From Acidobacteriota bacterium (GTDB lineage Bacteria; Acidobacteriota; Terriglobia; Terriglobales; Acidobacteriaceae): a DNA stretch of 64,000 nucleotides. This document shows positions 42,158 through 51,900 of this stretch, piece by piece (position 1 is the first letter of the stretch; the number at the start of each line of letters is the position of its first letter). Location of the stretch: assembly GCA_018268915.1 (NCBI GenBank), contig JAFDVQ010000005.1, positions 558,001-622,000 of the forward strand. The letters run 5' to 3'. Below the pieces are notes generated by a model that saw nothing but the letters and a program-made list of their open reading frames with translations, ran no database searches and was not told the origin of the DNA. The position numbers and the translations under genes are program-made.

Positions 42158-44173
42158 TTACTGAACCGAGACTACAGACAACAGCGGCGACCCGACCGAT
42201 GTGGTCGGCGGCGGTGGTGGAGTTCCGCCGACCGTGACGGTCACGCTGCCGAAGGTGAAAGCGGGATAGTTTGAGTCGCCCGGGTAGCGAGCGGTGTAGT
42301 TATGAACTCCAGGCGTCGGGCTAGAGATCGTCAGTTGCGCGAACGTGCCGTCGCCGGCCAGCGATCCAGTTCCTACTGAGACGCCGCCATCGAGGAAGGT
42401 GACCGGCTGAGTCAGCGCGGCCGACTCCTGACCGTTGATCTCAGTCGCTGGCTGAAGCTGCACCTGCAGATTGAATGCCGTCGGCGTCGCGACCGTGTAC
42501 GACTGGTTCAGATTGCCGAGCGCGGTCTTGATGTTCATCTCGCCGATCAGCGGCTGCCAGGTCGACGTCGTGCATGGGTACGGAGTACTCGAGCCCGCGG
42601 ATCCGGAGGTGCTCATACTCGTGCCAGCTGAGAACTGCGAGAGCAGGGACGAAGGCACCGCGCCTGGTCCGAGGTAGATGTCTGAGTACTGATCCTTCGT
42701 GATGCCGCTCTGCTGAGCGACGCCCTGGTTTGTTCCATCGATCACGATGTTGTCGATCTCCACTCCCATCCGGTACCCGGAGAGGCCCTGGAAGGTGTAG
42801 GTGCCCGACTTGCCGGTGGTGTACGGCGCCGTCGATGCCAAGACGTGGATGTTATGCAGGTAGAGGTTGGTGTACCGCGGAGGCGAGCTTCCGGTCTGCC
42901 CACCATAGTTGGTATACATGCGAACGCTCTGCTGCTCGTTCACCATGCACACGTTCTGGTAAGTGACCTTGTCGACCACTCCTCCATTCGCAGTGCTCGA
43001 GCCGATCTGAAGACCTGTCGATTGAGCGTTGAAAAGATTGCCGCGCTGCACCAGGTGATCGAAGAGGATGTTGCGGATCCCGCCCGAGTTGATGTCCGTG
43101 CCTAGGGCCGCGCCGATGCCGGCGCCGGTCTGAAGGTTCTTGACGGTGATATTTGCCGTCGGCCCAGCATCAGACTTGAGTGCGGTGTGGTTGTCTCCGT
43201 TCGAAATGAAGCTGTTCGCGATGGTGACGTTTGTGCAGTTGACCGGATCGATGCCATCGGTGTTTGAGACCTCATAAGGGTCGATGACCTTGACGCCCCA
43301 GATCGTGACATTGCTGCAGTTCTTCAGATTGACAGTGAAGTTTCCGGAGTCGCGAAGCGTTGTCTTGTAGATATTGAAGTTGGAGATGCCGACCAGGTTG
43401 AGCAGGTTCGGGCCGTAGCTGTTGTTGCCGGCGCCGTTCGGGCTGCCAGCCGGCGAGCCATCTGTCGCAGTGCCTCGCTTGTTGATGTAGCTCTGGACTC
43501 GGTTGCCGTAGATGCTGTCGGTCCTGCCGATCAGCTTGCGCCAGCCGCGGCCGTCGATCGTTCCTGGCCCCTCGATGAAGGAGCCGTTCGCGTTCAGTGC
43601 CGTGATGAGATGATTGCAACTCGAACTGCTTGTCGTGACTATCCCGCAATTGTGGCCGCCGTAGTCTGATAGGTTGCGGCTGCCCATCAAGTCGACGCCC
43701 AGGTCGATCTTGAGGCCTGTACCGCTCGGAATGTTCAGTGGAGCTATGACGAGCGCCTGCTGCCCGCTCGTGCCCAGGGCGAGCTCCACAGCCTTTCCAG
43801 TTCCAGCACACGATGAGAGGGCCGCATTGATGGCCGAGTTGTCGAGCGACTCCGAACTTACGAAGCTGCCGGATGAAGAAGACGGATCGAAGCTGGTCGC
43901 GCCCGTTGCTCCGAGAGTGCCGTAAGTTCCGCCCGTTGAGCCCGCGCCTGGCCCAAATGGATCCAGATTGAGCGTGTTCGTCGATACCAAGTACTTGGTC
44001 GCACGAACGGTCGCGCAGGTTGCGTGGTAGCTCGGCTCGGTAACGGTGCGGGTGTCCCCGGTGGCGGGCGTGCTCTGCGCCATTGCGGGATCCGCTATAC
44101 CCACGCTCAGCAGCAGTGCTGCCATTTGGCTGATGAGCGCAAGAAAAGCGGATGATCTTTTGAAAGAGACCAT
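42158..44173 (-). CDS. Secreted GH28 polygalacturonase-like protein with degenerate active site
   Basis: 671 residues with a Sec signal peptide (AFLALISQMAALLLSVGIA... AMAQ). The right-handed beta-helix shows GH28 landmarks: IDGRGW, ISNFNIYKTTLRDSGNF, NTDGIDP and NGDNHTALKS. Canonical GH28 has NTDG, GDD, GHG and RIK. Here GDD is GDN, the GHG region reads GAG (His missing), and RIK is replaced by LQI, so three of the four motifs are altered. The last ~100 residues are an Ig-like domain (TQPVTFLDGGVSVGTGSLAG). It lies among phage tail genes on the same strand and may be a polysaccharide-binding tail or surface protein, or a modified pectin-acting enzyme. Confidence 0.75.
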   Translation of the reverse strand: MVSFKRSSAFLALISQMAALLLSVGIADPAMAQSTPATGDTRTVTEPSYHATCATVRATKYLVSTNTLNLDPFGPGAGSTGGTYGTLGATGATSFDPSSSSGSFVSSESLDNSAINAALSSCAGTGKAVELALGTSGQQALVIAPLNIPSGTGLKIDLGVDLMGSRNLSDYGGHNCGIVTTSSSSCNHLITALNANGSFIEGPGTIDGRGWRKLIGRTDSIYGNRVQSYINKRGTATDGSPAGSPNGAGNNSYGPNLLNLVGISNFNIYKTTLRDSGNFTVNLKNCSNVTIWGVKVIDPYEVSNTDGIDPVNCTNVTIANSFISNGDNHTALKSDAGPTANITVKNLQTGAGIGAALGTDINSGGIRNILFDHLVQRGNLFNAQSTGLQIGSSTANGGVVDKVTYQNVCMVNEQQSVRMYTNYGGQTGSSPPRYTNLYLHNIHVLASTAPYTTGKSGTYTFQGLSGYRMGVEIDNIVIDGTNQGVAQQSGITKDQYSDIYLGPGAVPSSLLSQFSAGTSMSTSGSAGSSTPYPCTTSTWQPLIGEMNIKTALGNLNQSYTVATPTAFNLQVQLQPATEINGQESAALTQPVTFLDGGVSVGTGSLAGDGTFAQLTISSPTPGVHNYTARYPGDSNYPAFTFGSVTVTVGGTPPPPPTTSVGSPLLSVVSVQ

Positions 44174-44238
44174 GGGTGGAGCCCCTGTCTGTGGTTTCGT
44201 TGGTAACTTCGTGAATTCGGGACTGTTGGCTTACACTG

Positions 44239-44385
44239 GTGCGTATCGAAATGCCCAGCTTCAAGCGATTCCCGTTCTGGTTTGAGATCGTTCTTCTGGT
44301 CGGCCTCGCCATCATCTTTGGCGCGACCTACTGGCAGTACAAGAACGCGCAGTCAGACACGCAGAAGCAGAGTGAAGGACGATGA
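44239..44385 (+). CDS. Small single-pass membrane peptide
   Basis: 48 residues from GTG 44239, or 44 from ATG 44251. FKRFPFWFEIVLLVGLAIIF is a membrane helix followed by a polar tail (ATYWQYKNAQSDTQKQSEGR). Its TGA overlaps the methyltransferase ATG as ATGA, which makes it a real, coupled gene. Could be a small holin/spanin-like or accessory membrane peptide; no lysis enzyme is next to it. Confidence 0.6.
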   Translation: MRIEMPSFKRFPFWFEIVLLVGLAIIFGATYWQYKNAQSDTQKQSEGR

Positions 44386-45323
44386 CCCTACTTCAGAAAC
44401 TCCTGGGACCTATAACTGCAAGCGAGCGCGGGCTGTTCGCTGTCTCTGCTGCGTCCTGCTTCAAAAATGGCGCGCCACTATCGCGCGACGGCAACACCTA
44501 TCTCGTCCGAAGAGGAGATCGACAAATCAGGCTTTCCAGACAACACCTGGTTTATGCGATCGGAGTTGCTCAGCACTTTGAGACCTACTTCTCTCAGGTA
44601 GAGCCGATCCAACGCGACAGATTCCTTGAAGCCAATTACTCTGGGCCGCAGCTGCACACCCTCCATAACGGCCTTCAGTTCGAAATCGCGAGCATGCCCG
44701 AAGAAGCCTCAGCCCTGGATGCATATTTCCGCTTCTATCGCCCCGGACCGGGAGAGCTCGTGTTCGATGTCGGAGCATATTGCGGGATTTCTGCCTACGC
44801 CTTTTCTCACGCGGTAGGTCCTGAAGGCCGAGTCATAGCCTTCGAACCCGATCCGTTAAATGTTGAACTACTCCGCAGGAACATAGAACGGCACAAGCTA
44901 TCGAATGTCGCCGTCGCACAAGTAGCACTCAGCGACAGCAATGGCACTGCGACCTTCAATTCTGAAGGATCGACCGGATCGGCACTTTCAACGGTGCTCG
45001 ACAGGCCGCCGACTAACGCCACCGCTTCAGTACGAACAGCAACCTTCGAGCAGGCCTGCGCAGAATTCGGCATTCCTTCTTTCGTGAAAATTGATGCAGA
45101 GGGAGCAGAGATCGAGATCATCTCAGGCTCTCAGGACTTTTTACGGTCACATCCGATTCATCTAGTTCTCGACACTGACCACATTCGCGACGGCAAAACC
45201 ACTCACTCTGCCGTGGAAGGAATGCTCAACAGGTGCGGTTACAAGACAGTTTCAGAGCTCGACACCGGCGGATTCATGACCACCTGGGCAACGCCGAATT
45301 CTAAGAAAGGAGACAACGAATGA
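44382..45323 (+). CDS. FkbM-family SAM-dependent methyltransferase
   Basis: 313 residues. The SAM-binding motif I is at about residue 126 (LVFDVGAYCGISAYAFS), motif II in VIAFEPDPLNVELLRRNIE, then ALSDSNGTATFN and SFVKIDAEGAEIEIISG, the standard FkbM series. FkbM enzymes O-methylate sugars or polyketides. The gene is in a four-gene plus-strand cassette, coupled by ATGA overlaps on both sides and embedded between oppositely oriented tail-spike genes. Modification of a surface glycan by the lysogen, changing receptor properties, is a plausible inference. Confidence 0.85.
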   Translation: MTLLQKLLGPITASERGLFAVSAASCFKNGAPLSRDGNTYLVRRGDRQIRLSRQHLVYAIGVAQHFETYFSQVEPIQRDRFLEANYSGPQLHTLHNGLQFEIASMPEEASALDAYFRFYRPGPGELVFDVGAYCGISAYAFSHAVGPEGRVIAFEPDPLNVELLRRNIERHKLSNVAVAQVALSDSNGTATFNSEGSTGSALSTVLDRPPTNATASVRTATFEQACAEFGIPSFVKIDAEGAEIEIISGSQDFLRSHPIHLVLDTDHIRDGKTTHSAVEGMLNRCGYKTVSELDTGGFMTTWATPNSKKGDNE

Positions 45324-45475
45324 GCATCACAGCACTAAAAGTTGAGGGAAACATCAAACGCGCCGAACTAGCTCAGAAGTGCATTGAGGCTCTGATCGAA
45401 CAACACCTCATCGATCCAGCAAACAAAGAGAAAGCCATCGAAGTCCTCGGAGCGTCCCTTGCGGTTCCGCGATAA
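45320..45475 (+). CDS. Small helical protein
   Basis: 51 residues. ATG 45320 overlaps the FkbM stop (ATGA), with AAAGGAG upstream. KRAELAQKCIEALIEQHLID then NKEKAIEVLG is a short helical hairpin without recognisable family. The following gene starts inside its 3' end. Confidence 0.6.
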   Translation: MSITALKVEGNIKRAELAQKCIEALIEQHLIDPANKEKAIEVLGASLAVPR

Positions 45476-45662
45476 GCTACTTGCCTTTCTGATCGCGACT
45501 GCCGCACGCCTGAGGCTGTCTCGTCTCGTCGTTGCATTTCTAAGCGCAGACAAGAGCCAGGAAGCGATTGACAGGAATTTGAATGCCTTCTACTGGAATG
45601 CGGCATTTGTCTACGTTGTGACGATCGCGGCTTTCATCGCCGCGTTCTTCGTACAAAAGTGA
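45459..45662 (+). CDS. Small membrane protein
   Basis: 67 residues from TTG 45459 (GGAG 6 bases upstream). The N-terminus is basic and hydrophobic (RDKLLAFLIATAARLRLSRL) and the C-terminus is a membrane helix (FVYVVTIAAFIAAFFVQK). It overlaps the preceding gene by 17 bases, so it belongs to the same cassette. It converges 4 bases from the end of the tail-spike gene. Function unknown. Confidence 0.55.
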   Translation: MRFRDKLLAFLIATAARLRLSRLVVAFLSADKSQEAIDRNLNAFYWNAAFVYVVTIAAFIAAFFVQK

Positions 45663-45666
45663 TTCA

Positions 45667-48648
45667 TCAGTGGCCCTCAATCCAGTTGCCTAGGCTAGCG
45701 CTCGCAGCCCACGAACAACTGCCAGTGTTGCTTCCCCATGTGAACGTGTAGTACCAATTGGGCGGAACGACCACGGTTCCGCTTATGTCCCTAGCTGCAC
45801 TGCTCCCAGATATGTCGTATTGAAAAGTGTTTAGGTTGGGCGTGCTGGTAGAGCCAATGGTACCTATCATGCAAATGCTGCTGACTGTTCCAGTCGAGAC
45901 GTGAACGCTCACATACATCGGCGTCGTATTGGTGTTCTGGTAGACAGTGTTCACCGCGCGCGAACCAGTCACATCCGCAAACGTGGTCGGTCCACCCCCT
46001 CCGCCTCCGCCTGATGATGCAAATGTCTGACCGTTGGCAGCGGGAGTTATCGTCACATTTGATCCGGCGACGGGCGGAGTACCGCCCCTGTAATCGGTCG
46101 AAGTTGCCGAGTTCGCCCAAATCGACAGCGGATTGAACTTGAGAAGGACAGGAACGCTCGAGCCGCTGTTATATGTGTCGCTTCCGCCCAGAGCGATAGT
46201 CGCATTGGTAGATCCGATCGTCTGAACGGTCGCAGACCAGGTCGCCGAGGGTTGGGTAGCCGGCAGAGTATAGGCGCAGGCCGCCGAGCAATTAAAGATA
46301 ACCAGCTTTCCGTTATCGCTCGCTGAAGCGGTCTGCGAACTCGTATAGGTCACGGTTCCGTTCGCGCCGCCGCACCCGCTTGAGCTGAGAGTGCCGTCAG
46401 ATGCTGCGCACACGATGCGGCTTCCCGTTCCGGCAAGGGCATTGTTCTTTATAGTGCCGTTAATTACCGAATTCGAAGGGCTGTTCCAGCTGTTTGTGCC
46501 GTTCGCATCTGCGACTGGCGAACTCGACACGTTTTCCCAGACATTGTCATTGGCGATATTGTTTGCAGCTGACGCCCCGAAATTGAGCGCCAGCGTGCTG
46601 CTTCCGCCACCCTTGATGTTATTGCTGTTGATCCCGTTGCCAGTCGACGTTCCGTAGACATTGATGATAGGGCCGGCACTCGCCCCCAGGCCGCTGAGAT
46701 TGCAGGTATTGCTGGACACAGACGAGTAGTTGACGTTCTCTAGCGCGGCGCACTCAAATCCGGTAGACGGCGTCACGATGTTTCCGATGAAGCCAAGGTG
46801 ACTTGAGTCCTTCGCATGAAACGCAGCTAACCAACCCTGATTGCCGGAATGAGATCCTTGAGAAAACTGCATACCTAAGAACGACACCGCGGTACTCGAT
46901 TGCACTTCAGCGCATGTTGCAACACCGCTGGTAGCTGTCGGCTGAAGAGAGCACTCACCGCCGATAAAAGTTACCGCCGAGTTGCTGCTGCTCGGCATGT
47001 TCGTAACCTTCACTCCGTTCGTGTATGCGCCATCGAACTTGGAATCGAGGACCGTGATATCGAACCCGGCAATTTGGCCCGACAGGGCTGACCCGTCTAG
47101 TTCAAATTCGAGGTCGGTGCTCGATACCTGGAGTTCCTGGAACCACTGATCATTTAGCGATGTACCACTGCCGTAATATCCATGAACGACCGCGCCTGCG
47201 CCGTGGGAACTGAGACCGTTTATATTCACTCGGACGAACGCGGCGGATTGCGGAGCAGCAGTTCCGTCGACGCGAAGCCCATATATATCGCCGCTCGTGT
47301 ATGTTCCGGCCCACTGCGAATCGCAGTCGATCATCAGGCCGTTCTGGAAGTTTAGAAGGTGGAAATTCTCGATGTTGTCTTGAACTAAAACATGGTCGAT
47401 CACAGCAGACTGCGTATAGCTGAGGCTGACCCCCTTTGCGGTTCCGGTCGCCGTTCCAGAGTGCTTTGCAGTGAAGTGGTCGAAATGAAGGTTATACAGG
47501 GGACTATTAACCCCGCCCCCTGCTGCGTCGATGATGTCCGCGCCCGCAGTGGTCTGGACGATCATGCTTCCGGCGCCTGGGTACTGCATGACCGCGCCGT
47601 GGATGCCTGTGTTCGAATTCGTAAACGAGAGAGCTGTTCCGATGTTGTACTGCCCTAAGAGGGCGTCGCACTGAACGGGCTTCGCAGCGATGCATGCCTG
47701 CATCGCCGTATAGTTATTGGTCGAGCCATCGGCGATCGCTCCCCACCATTCGAAAGGCGCGTGAGTCTGGGTGGACGCCGTAAAAGCAATGGTCACGTTG
47801 GATCCGAAATGCACCCATGGCCCATCCATCTCTTTGGCTGGATACGCCAGCGTCACGGTCAGCGCGCTGCCTGCTGACCACATTCCGCCGGCACTGAAAA
47901 CGACCGGGCAATTGATCGTCCCGCCGGCCGTAAGCGTCGCCGCAGTACTCAGAAGGTAAGCCTGCCCGGATGTGCATTTGCCGTTGATGATTGCGACAGT
48001 CGTGTCGCTTGTCGACGATGCGACGAGGTTGGTGTAGCTTCCGCCACCACCACCGCTCGCTGTGAGAGTGCTGCCCGTCAGTCCAGGAGAAAGAGTCAGA
48101 CCTGAACCCGCGAGAAGAGGAGAATTTGAATGCCAGGCTGTGCCGTCGGTCCACACGAACAATGACGAACCTTGCGGAAGTTGAGTGGTAACTCCGTCGT
48201 AGCTTGTCGCACCTGGATTGATCGTCACGACGCCGGCTGAGACTCCGCGCTGGACAGCTACTGTGCACCCGGCGGCGAGGCTCGGCAGAGTGATCGTCGA
48301 AGTTCCGCTAGCATCGTCGCGGATGAATTCACCGCAGGCCGCCGTCGTGCTCGAGGTCACCACGCGCCCGTTCGGAACGCCAGTCGCACCATTGCCGCGG
48401 TACACCCAGCCGTCGGCGCCGCAGGTGCCCCACTTGTTCGGCGAAACGTCGGTGCGCTGAAACGGCTGCCCATAGTTCGCTGCGGTGCAGGCCTGAATAG
48501 GAGTGTCGGATCCGGTGATGGTCGTCAGCGGCCATTTGATCTGCGCCGGGCTGGTGGGGTCCACCTGTGCATGTATCGCAGCAGTCGACAGCACCAGGAC
48601 CGGAAGAGCGAGGACCTTAATTCTTGTAGTAGATAAAAGTGAAAACAT
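45667..48648 (-). CDS. Phage tail spike/fibre-like protein with N-terminal signal sequence
   Basis: About 993 residues. ATG 48648 follows AGGAGG. The N-terminus is a Sec-like signal (VLALPVLVLSTAAIHAQ), which is unexpected for a virion protein. A short N-terminal domain (WGTCGADGWVYRGNGA) leads to a Ser/Thr/Gly-rich region with a poly-Gly hinge. A long parallel beta-helix follows (about 290-760; Asn/Ser-rich rungs such as GVNSPLYNLHFDHFTAKHSG). C-terminal beta domains are separated by a second poly-Gly linker (eight Gly near residue 883). The beta-helix resembles polysaccharide-binding or -degrading tail spikes. It overlaps the 110-residue gene upstream by about 30 bases. Confidence 0.75.
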   Translation of the reverse strand: MFSLLSTTRIKVLALPVLVLSTAAIHAQVDPTSPAQIKWPLTTITGSDTPIQACTAANYGQPFQRTDVSPNKWGTCGADGWVYRGNGATGVPNGRVVTSSTTAACGEFIRDDASGTSTITLPSLAAGCTVAVQRGVSAGVVTINPGATSYDGVTTQLPQGSSLFVWTDGTAWHSNSPLLAGSGLTLSPGLTGSTLTASGGGGGSYTNLVASSTSDTTVAIINGKCTSGQAYLLSTAATLTAGGTINCPVVFSAGGMWSAGSALTVTLAYPAKEMDGPWVHFGSNVTIAFTASTQTHAPFEWWGAIADGSTNNYTAMQACIAAKPVQCDALLGQYNIGTALSFTNSNTGIHGAVMQYPGAGSMIVQTTAGADIIDAAGGGVNSPLYNLHFDHFTAKHSGTATGTAKGVSLSYTQSAVIDHVLVQDNIENFHLLNFQNGLMIDCDSQWAGTYTSGDIYGLRVDGTAAPQSAAFVRVNINGLSSHGAGAVVHGYYGSGTSLNDQWFQELQVSSTDLEFELDGSALSGQIAGFDITVLDSKFDGAYTNGVKVTNMPSSSNSAVTFIGGECSLQPTATSGVATCAEVQSSTAVSFLGMQFSQGSHSGNQGWLAAFHAKDSSHLGFIGNIVTPSTGFECAALENVNYSSVSSNTCNLSGLGASAGPIINVYGTSTGNGINSNNIKGGGSSTLALNFGASAANNIANDNVWENVSSSPVADANGTNSWNSPSNSVINGTIKNNALAGTGSRIVCAASDGTLSSSGCGGANGTVTYTSSQTASASDNGKLVIFNCSAACAYTLPATQPSATWSATVQTIGSTNATIALGGSDTYNSGSSVPVLLKFNPLSIWANSATSTDYRGGTPPVAGSNVTITPAANGQTFASSGGGGGGGPTTFADVTGSRAVNTVYQNTNTTPMYVSVHVSTGTVSSICMIGTIGSTSTPNLNTFQYDISGSSAARDISGTVVVPPNWYYTFTWGSNTGSCSWAASASLGNWIEGH

Positions 48649-48949
48649 CACTTCCTCCTGCAGCTGTGGCCAGCGTTGCGGCTGCGCCGGACATTGAGTA
48701 GTAGTCGGTGCGGGTGTTGTCGGTGGTCTGCATTCCGAGGCCGTTGCGAAGAGCCGCGATGATCTTCCTCGGCGTGTTCGCCAGCGTCCCGTTTACCCCT
48801 GTGAACGTGACGTACTCGACGATCGCGTCGTCGACCTCCGCCGAAACATTCACGGTCGGAGACCCGCCGTCGTTCTGCCACTTGACGTTGATCTTCCCTG
48901 CTGACGCCGAGGGAGTAGTGTCAGAAAATTCGATAATCGATGCTGGCAT
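48617..48949 (-). CDS. Small phage tail-associated protein
   Basis: 110 residues. PASIIEFSDTTPSASAGKIN followed by VKWQNDGGSPTVNVSAEVDD is a compact beta-rich start found in small phage proteins near fibre genes; LRNGLGMQTTDNTRTDYYSM follows. It overlaps the spike gene and lies 9 bases after the tail-tip gene. Possibly a fibre attachment or assembly protein; not recognised by family. Confidence 0.65.
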   Translation of the reverse strand: MPASIIEFSDTTPSASAGKINVKWQNDGGSPTVNVSAEVDDAIVEYVTFTGVNGTLANTPRKIIAALRNGLGMQTTDNTRTDYYSMSGAAATLATAAGGSDVFTFIYYKN

Positions 48950-48958
48950 TTGAGTTCC

Positions 48959-51900
48959 TCAGACCGTAGATGGAACGCCGGTGGGCGAGTATTGGTACTC
49001 GACGATGCCGGAATCAGTGAGAGACTGAGCGCCGGCGCCGAAGCTGTTGAAGCTGAGAATTTTGAACTTGAGAATCTGCCCGATCCAGATCGGATCCATG
49101 TTGACCTTCAGGATCCCGGTGCCGCTCGGCCATAGAAGTGCGAACCGCTCGCCTGCCGGGTGATCGATGCCGTTCCCCGTGTTCGTTGGTGCGTTGAAGA
49201 CATCGCGACGAAGCTTGTTCCCCGCGCCCGTGGCTTTCAAGGTGTACTTGCTGGTGGCCGTCAGCTGCGCATTTGCGTAGGTCATCAACTCGTAGCCGAA
49301 CCCGCCGGCCTGGGCGATAACCGTTCCGTTCATGGCGAAGGCTGTGTTCGCGAGCTCTGCAATCGTGACGCCGTTCATCTTCACGATCAGCGGCTCATCG
49401 TTGCCCGAGACGTAGCAGGGATAAACAAAGTTGTCCTCGTCGCTCACTGCGTAGCTGTCGAGCACACCGTTGCATTCGGTGAGGTCAACCTGCAGATCGT
49501 TCGTTGTGTCCGGATCCGCGGCGGCCGGCCAGTCGGCGATTACGTTGCCGGTGATCGCTGAACCCATGATTGGGTCGCCGAGCGGGTTGTAGCTCGCGCC
49601 GCCATCGGTAGAGACGTACACCTGGCAGCCTCCATAGAGCAGCGAACCGCTCGAGACGACGATCCAGAGTTGAGGCTTCGTTCCGGAGTAGAGCCGCGAG
49701 ACCGGTTCGAAGATCACCGGCGTGTTTACATTGCCGGCGCTCTGGTTCCTCGTGCCGCCCCCGCTGTAAGGCTGAGGGACTGTTGCCGGCAGCGGTTGCG
49801 GGGAGTGGATCCCGTATGCAAAGGGTTCAGCCTCGCATGCGATCTCAAGCTTGTCATTCTCCTCCCACGAAGTGAGGCGCACCGGCACCTTCACAATGCC
49901 CTGCGAACGATCAGTGATTCTGACCAGGTCGGTCGAGTCGAGCCAGGAAAGCCGCTGGTTCACGGTGAAGCCGTAGCTGATCTGCTCGACGTAGTTCCGG
50001 CGCCGGACTCGAATCTGCAGGATGGTCCGCGCGATCGCCACGTCCTGCACCGCGTCGTTGCTTTCGGGGTCCTTCTTTCGGACTCCATACTTCGCGATGC
50101 CGATGGTGTCGGGCTCGGCCGTCGTCACCTGCTGATAGCCCGAACCGCGATTAATGTGCTGCATCTGCAGGACGGTGTCCGTGTCCGTGCGAGCCTTGCG
50201 CGTGACGCGAATCGCAGGCTGCCCTTTCTCTGCGATGAAGTCCCCGTTGTCGACGTCGAGGTCGACGACGGGCCCTGAAGCCGTGGGCGCAACAAAGATG
50301 GCGCCATTGCCGACCGCTGACACCTCCGATCGAGCGATGCTCCGCAGTTGGTGGCCGGTGAACACAGGCCATGCGTCGGCCGCTTCATACAGGTCCTTCA
50401 GCCAGTCCGCGGCCGACTTCTGCGCGATCATCGCGAGCGAACCGAACAGACCGCCTGCGCGACACTGCGCTCGGACATTGTCGAGGCTTGGCAGGTGCAT
50501 AAAGCCGCCGGCTGGGCGAGCGAAGCGCGGCGCGTCGTTCCATCTCACCCCGATCATGCCGATCGAGACAGAGGTTATCCCTGGCGCCTGAAAGGAGAAG
50601 GTGCCCGGGTTATAGACAATTCGGCCGTGGGCCTGAAAGTCGGTCAGCGAACTGCCGTAGAAATTGGTCGGAGTCAGCGCTTCATACTTTGCCACCTGCG
50701 CGTTCGCCGGCGAGTCTCCGTTGTAGAACGGCGCTGCGAAGAGGAACGCGGGCCACCCCTGAGTGATCGACGAGCCATCAAGCGATACCTTCCCGACTCC
50801 GGTGGCGGTAAAGTCCGCAACAAATCCGCCGACGTTGATCTGCGTAACCAGTGGAGTTGTAGCGGTCACCGAAGGAGCAGGGTTAAATCCGAACGCTGTG
50901 CCGTCGACGGTGAGGTCGCCCTGTGCGCCGCCAAAAATGCTTCCACCGCCCGGGTGATGGTACTGGCCAAAAGGCGAGATCCGCGTCGGCACTGCCCAGG
51001 TCACAAACTGCCCGGCGGGCGGAGCGAACGGCACAGGCATCGGCGCGGGCAACGTGGGGCCCGTGCTGCTCGCGCTGGTGTAGTAAATAGCCCATGCGCA
51101 GTTCTGCACGGTAAGGGTCGACACTGGCGTCCAAGGTGGATCCAGCTGACGGGGATCGGAGCACTGAATCTCCGCGTTGAAGTATGCGCTGATCAGCCGA
51201 CTAAGAGATGTCCCAAGCGACGAACCATATTGCTCGACCAGGCTGGTCGTCAGCGGAAACCCTGAACTCCCTGAGCTAGTTCCATAGTTTGCGTCGCCTG
51301 TACCGACGCCGGCGGCGACGTCAAAGGCTGCAATCATCACGGGATAGATTCCCTGAATCACAGCGTCAGCAGGCATCTCCTCCTGGACGACTGGCATGTC
51401 CCACGTAGCTCCGACCCTGGTGGGCGTTCCTATAGAAGCGCTGCAGTCGCGAGTGATCAGGCCTGCAGCCGCACCCGTCACCGAGCCAGGGAAAGAAGCC
51501 GACGAGTCGACAGAGAGTGAGACACCTCCGAAATCACCAATTTCAAAGATCGCGACCTCAGACGGCTGGCCGGCGCCGCTGACCGAGACAGTGTTGGGGT
51601 CTCCGCCAACAGCTGTCGCGTACCAGAGGTTAAAGGTGCTGCTCGAGCCGAAGAGCGGTGTCCAGTTCTCGCCGTTCGAACTTGAGATTGCGAGAGGACC
51701 CTGCCCCTTCGCCGTGCACACGAGGATGTTCCCAGGCGTGTTCGGCATGTCGTAGAGCATCGGTGGGACGCCCGCGGGGTTCGTGCTGGCGCCGAGCTTC
51801 TTCTGAATCGTGCCTGGAAGATTGAAGCACGACGCACCGTGCCCGACCTGCTCCCAATTCCCCACTCCGCCCATCGCGGACTGCGAAATGCCGTTCTTGA

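Noticed and set aside
42158..44173. Active pectinase supplied by the phage as a metabolic gene
   Set aside because: Three of the GH28 catalytic motifs are altered, so standard polygalacturonase activity should not be assumed.
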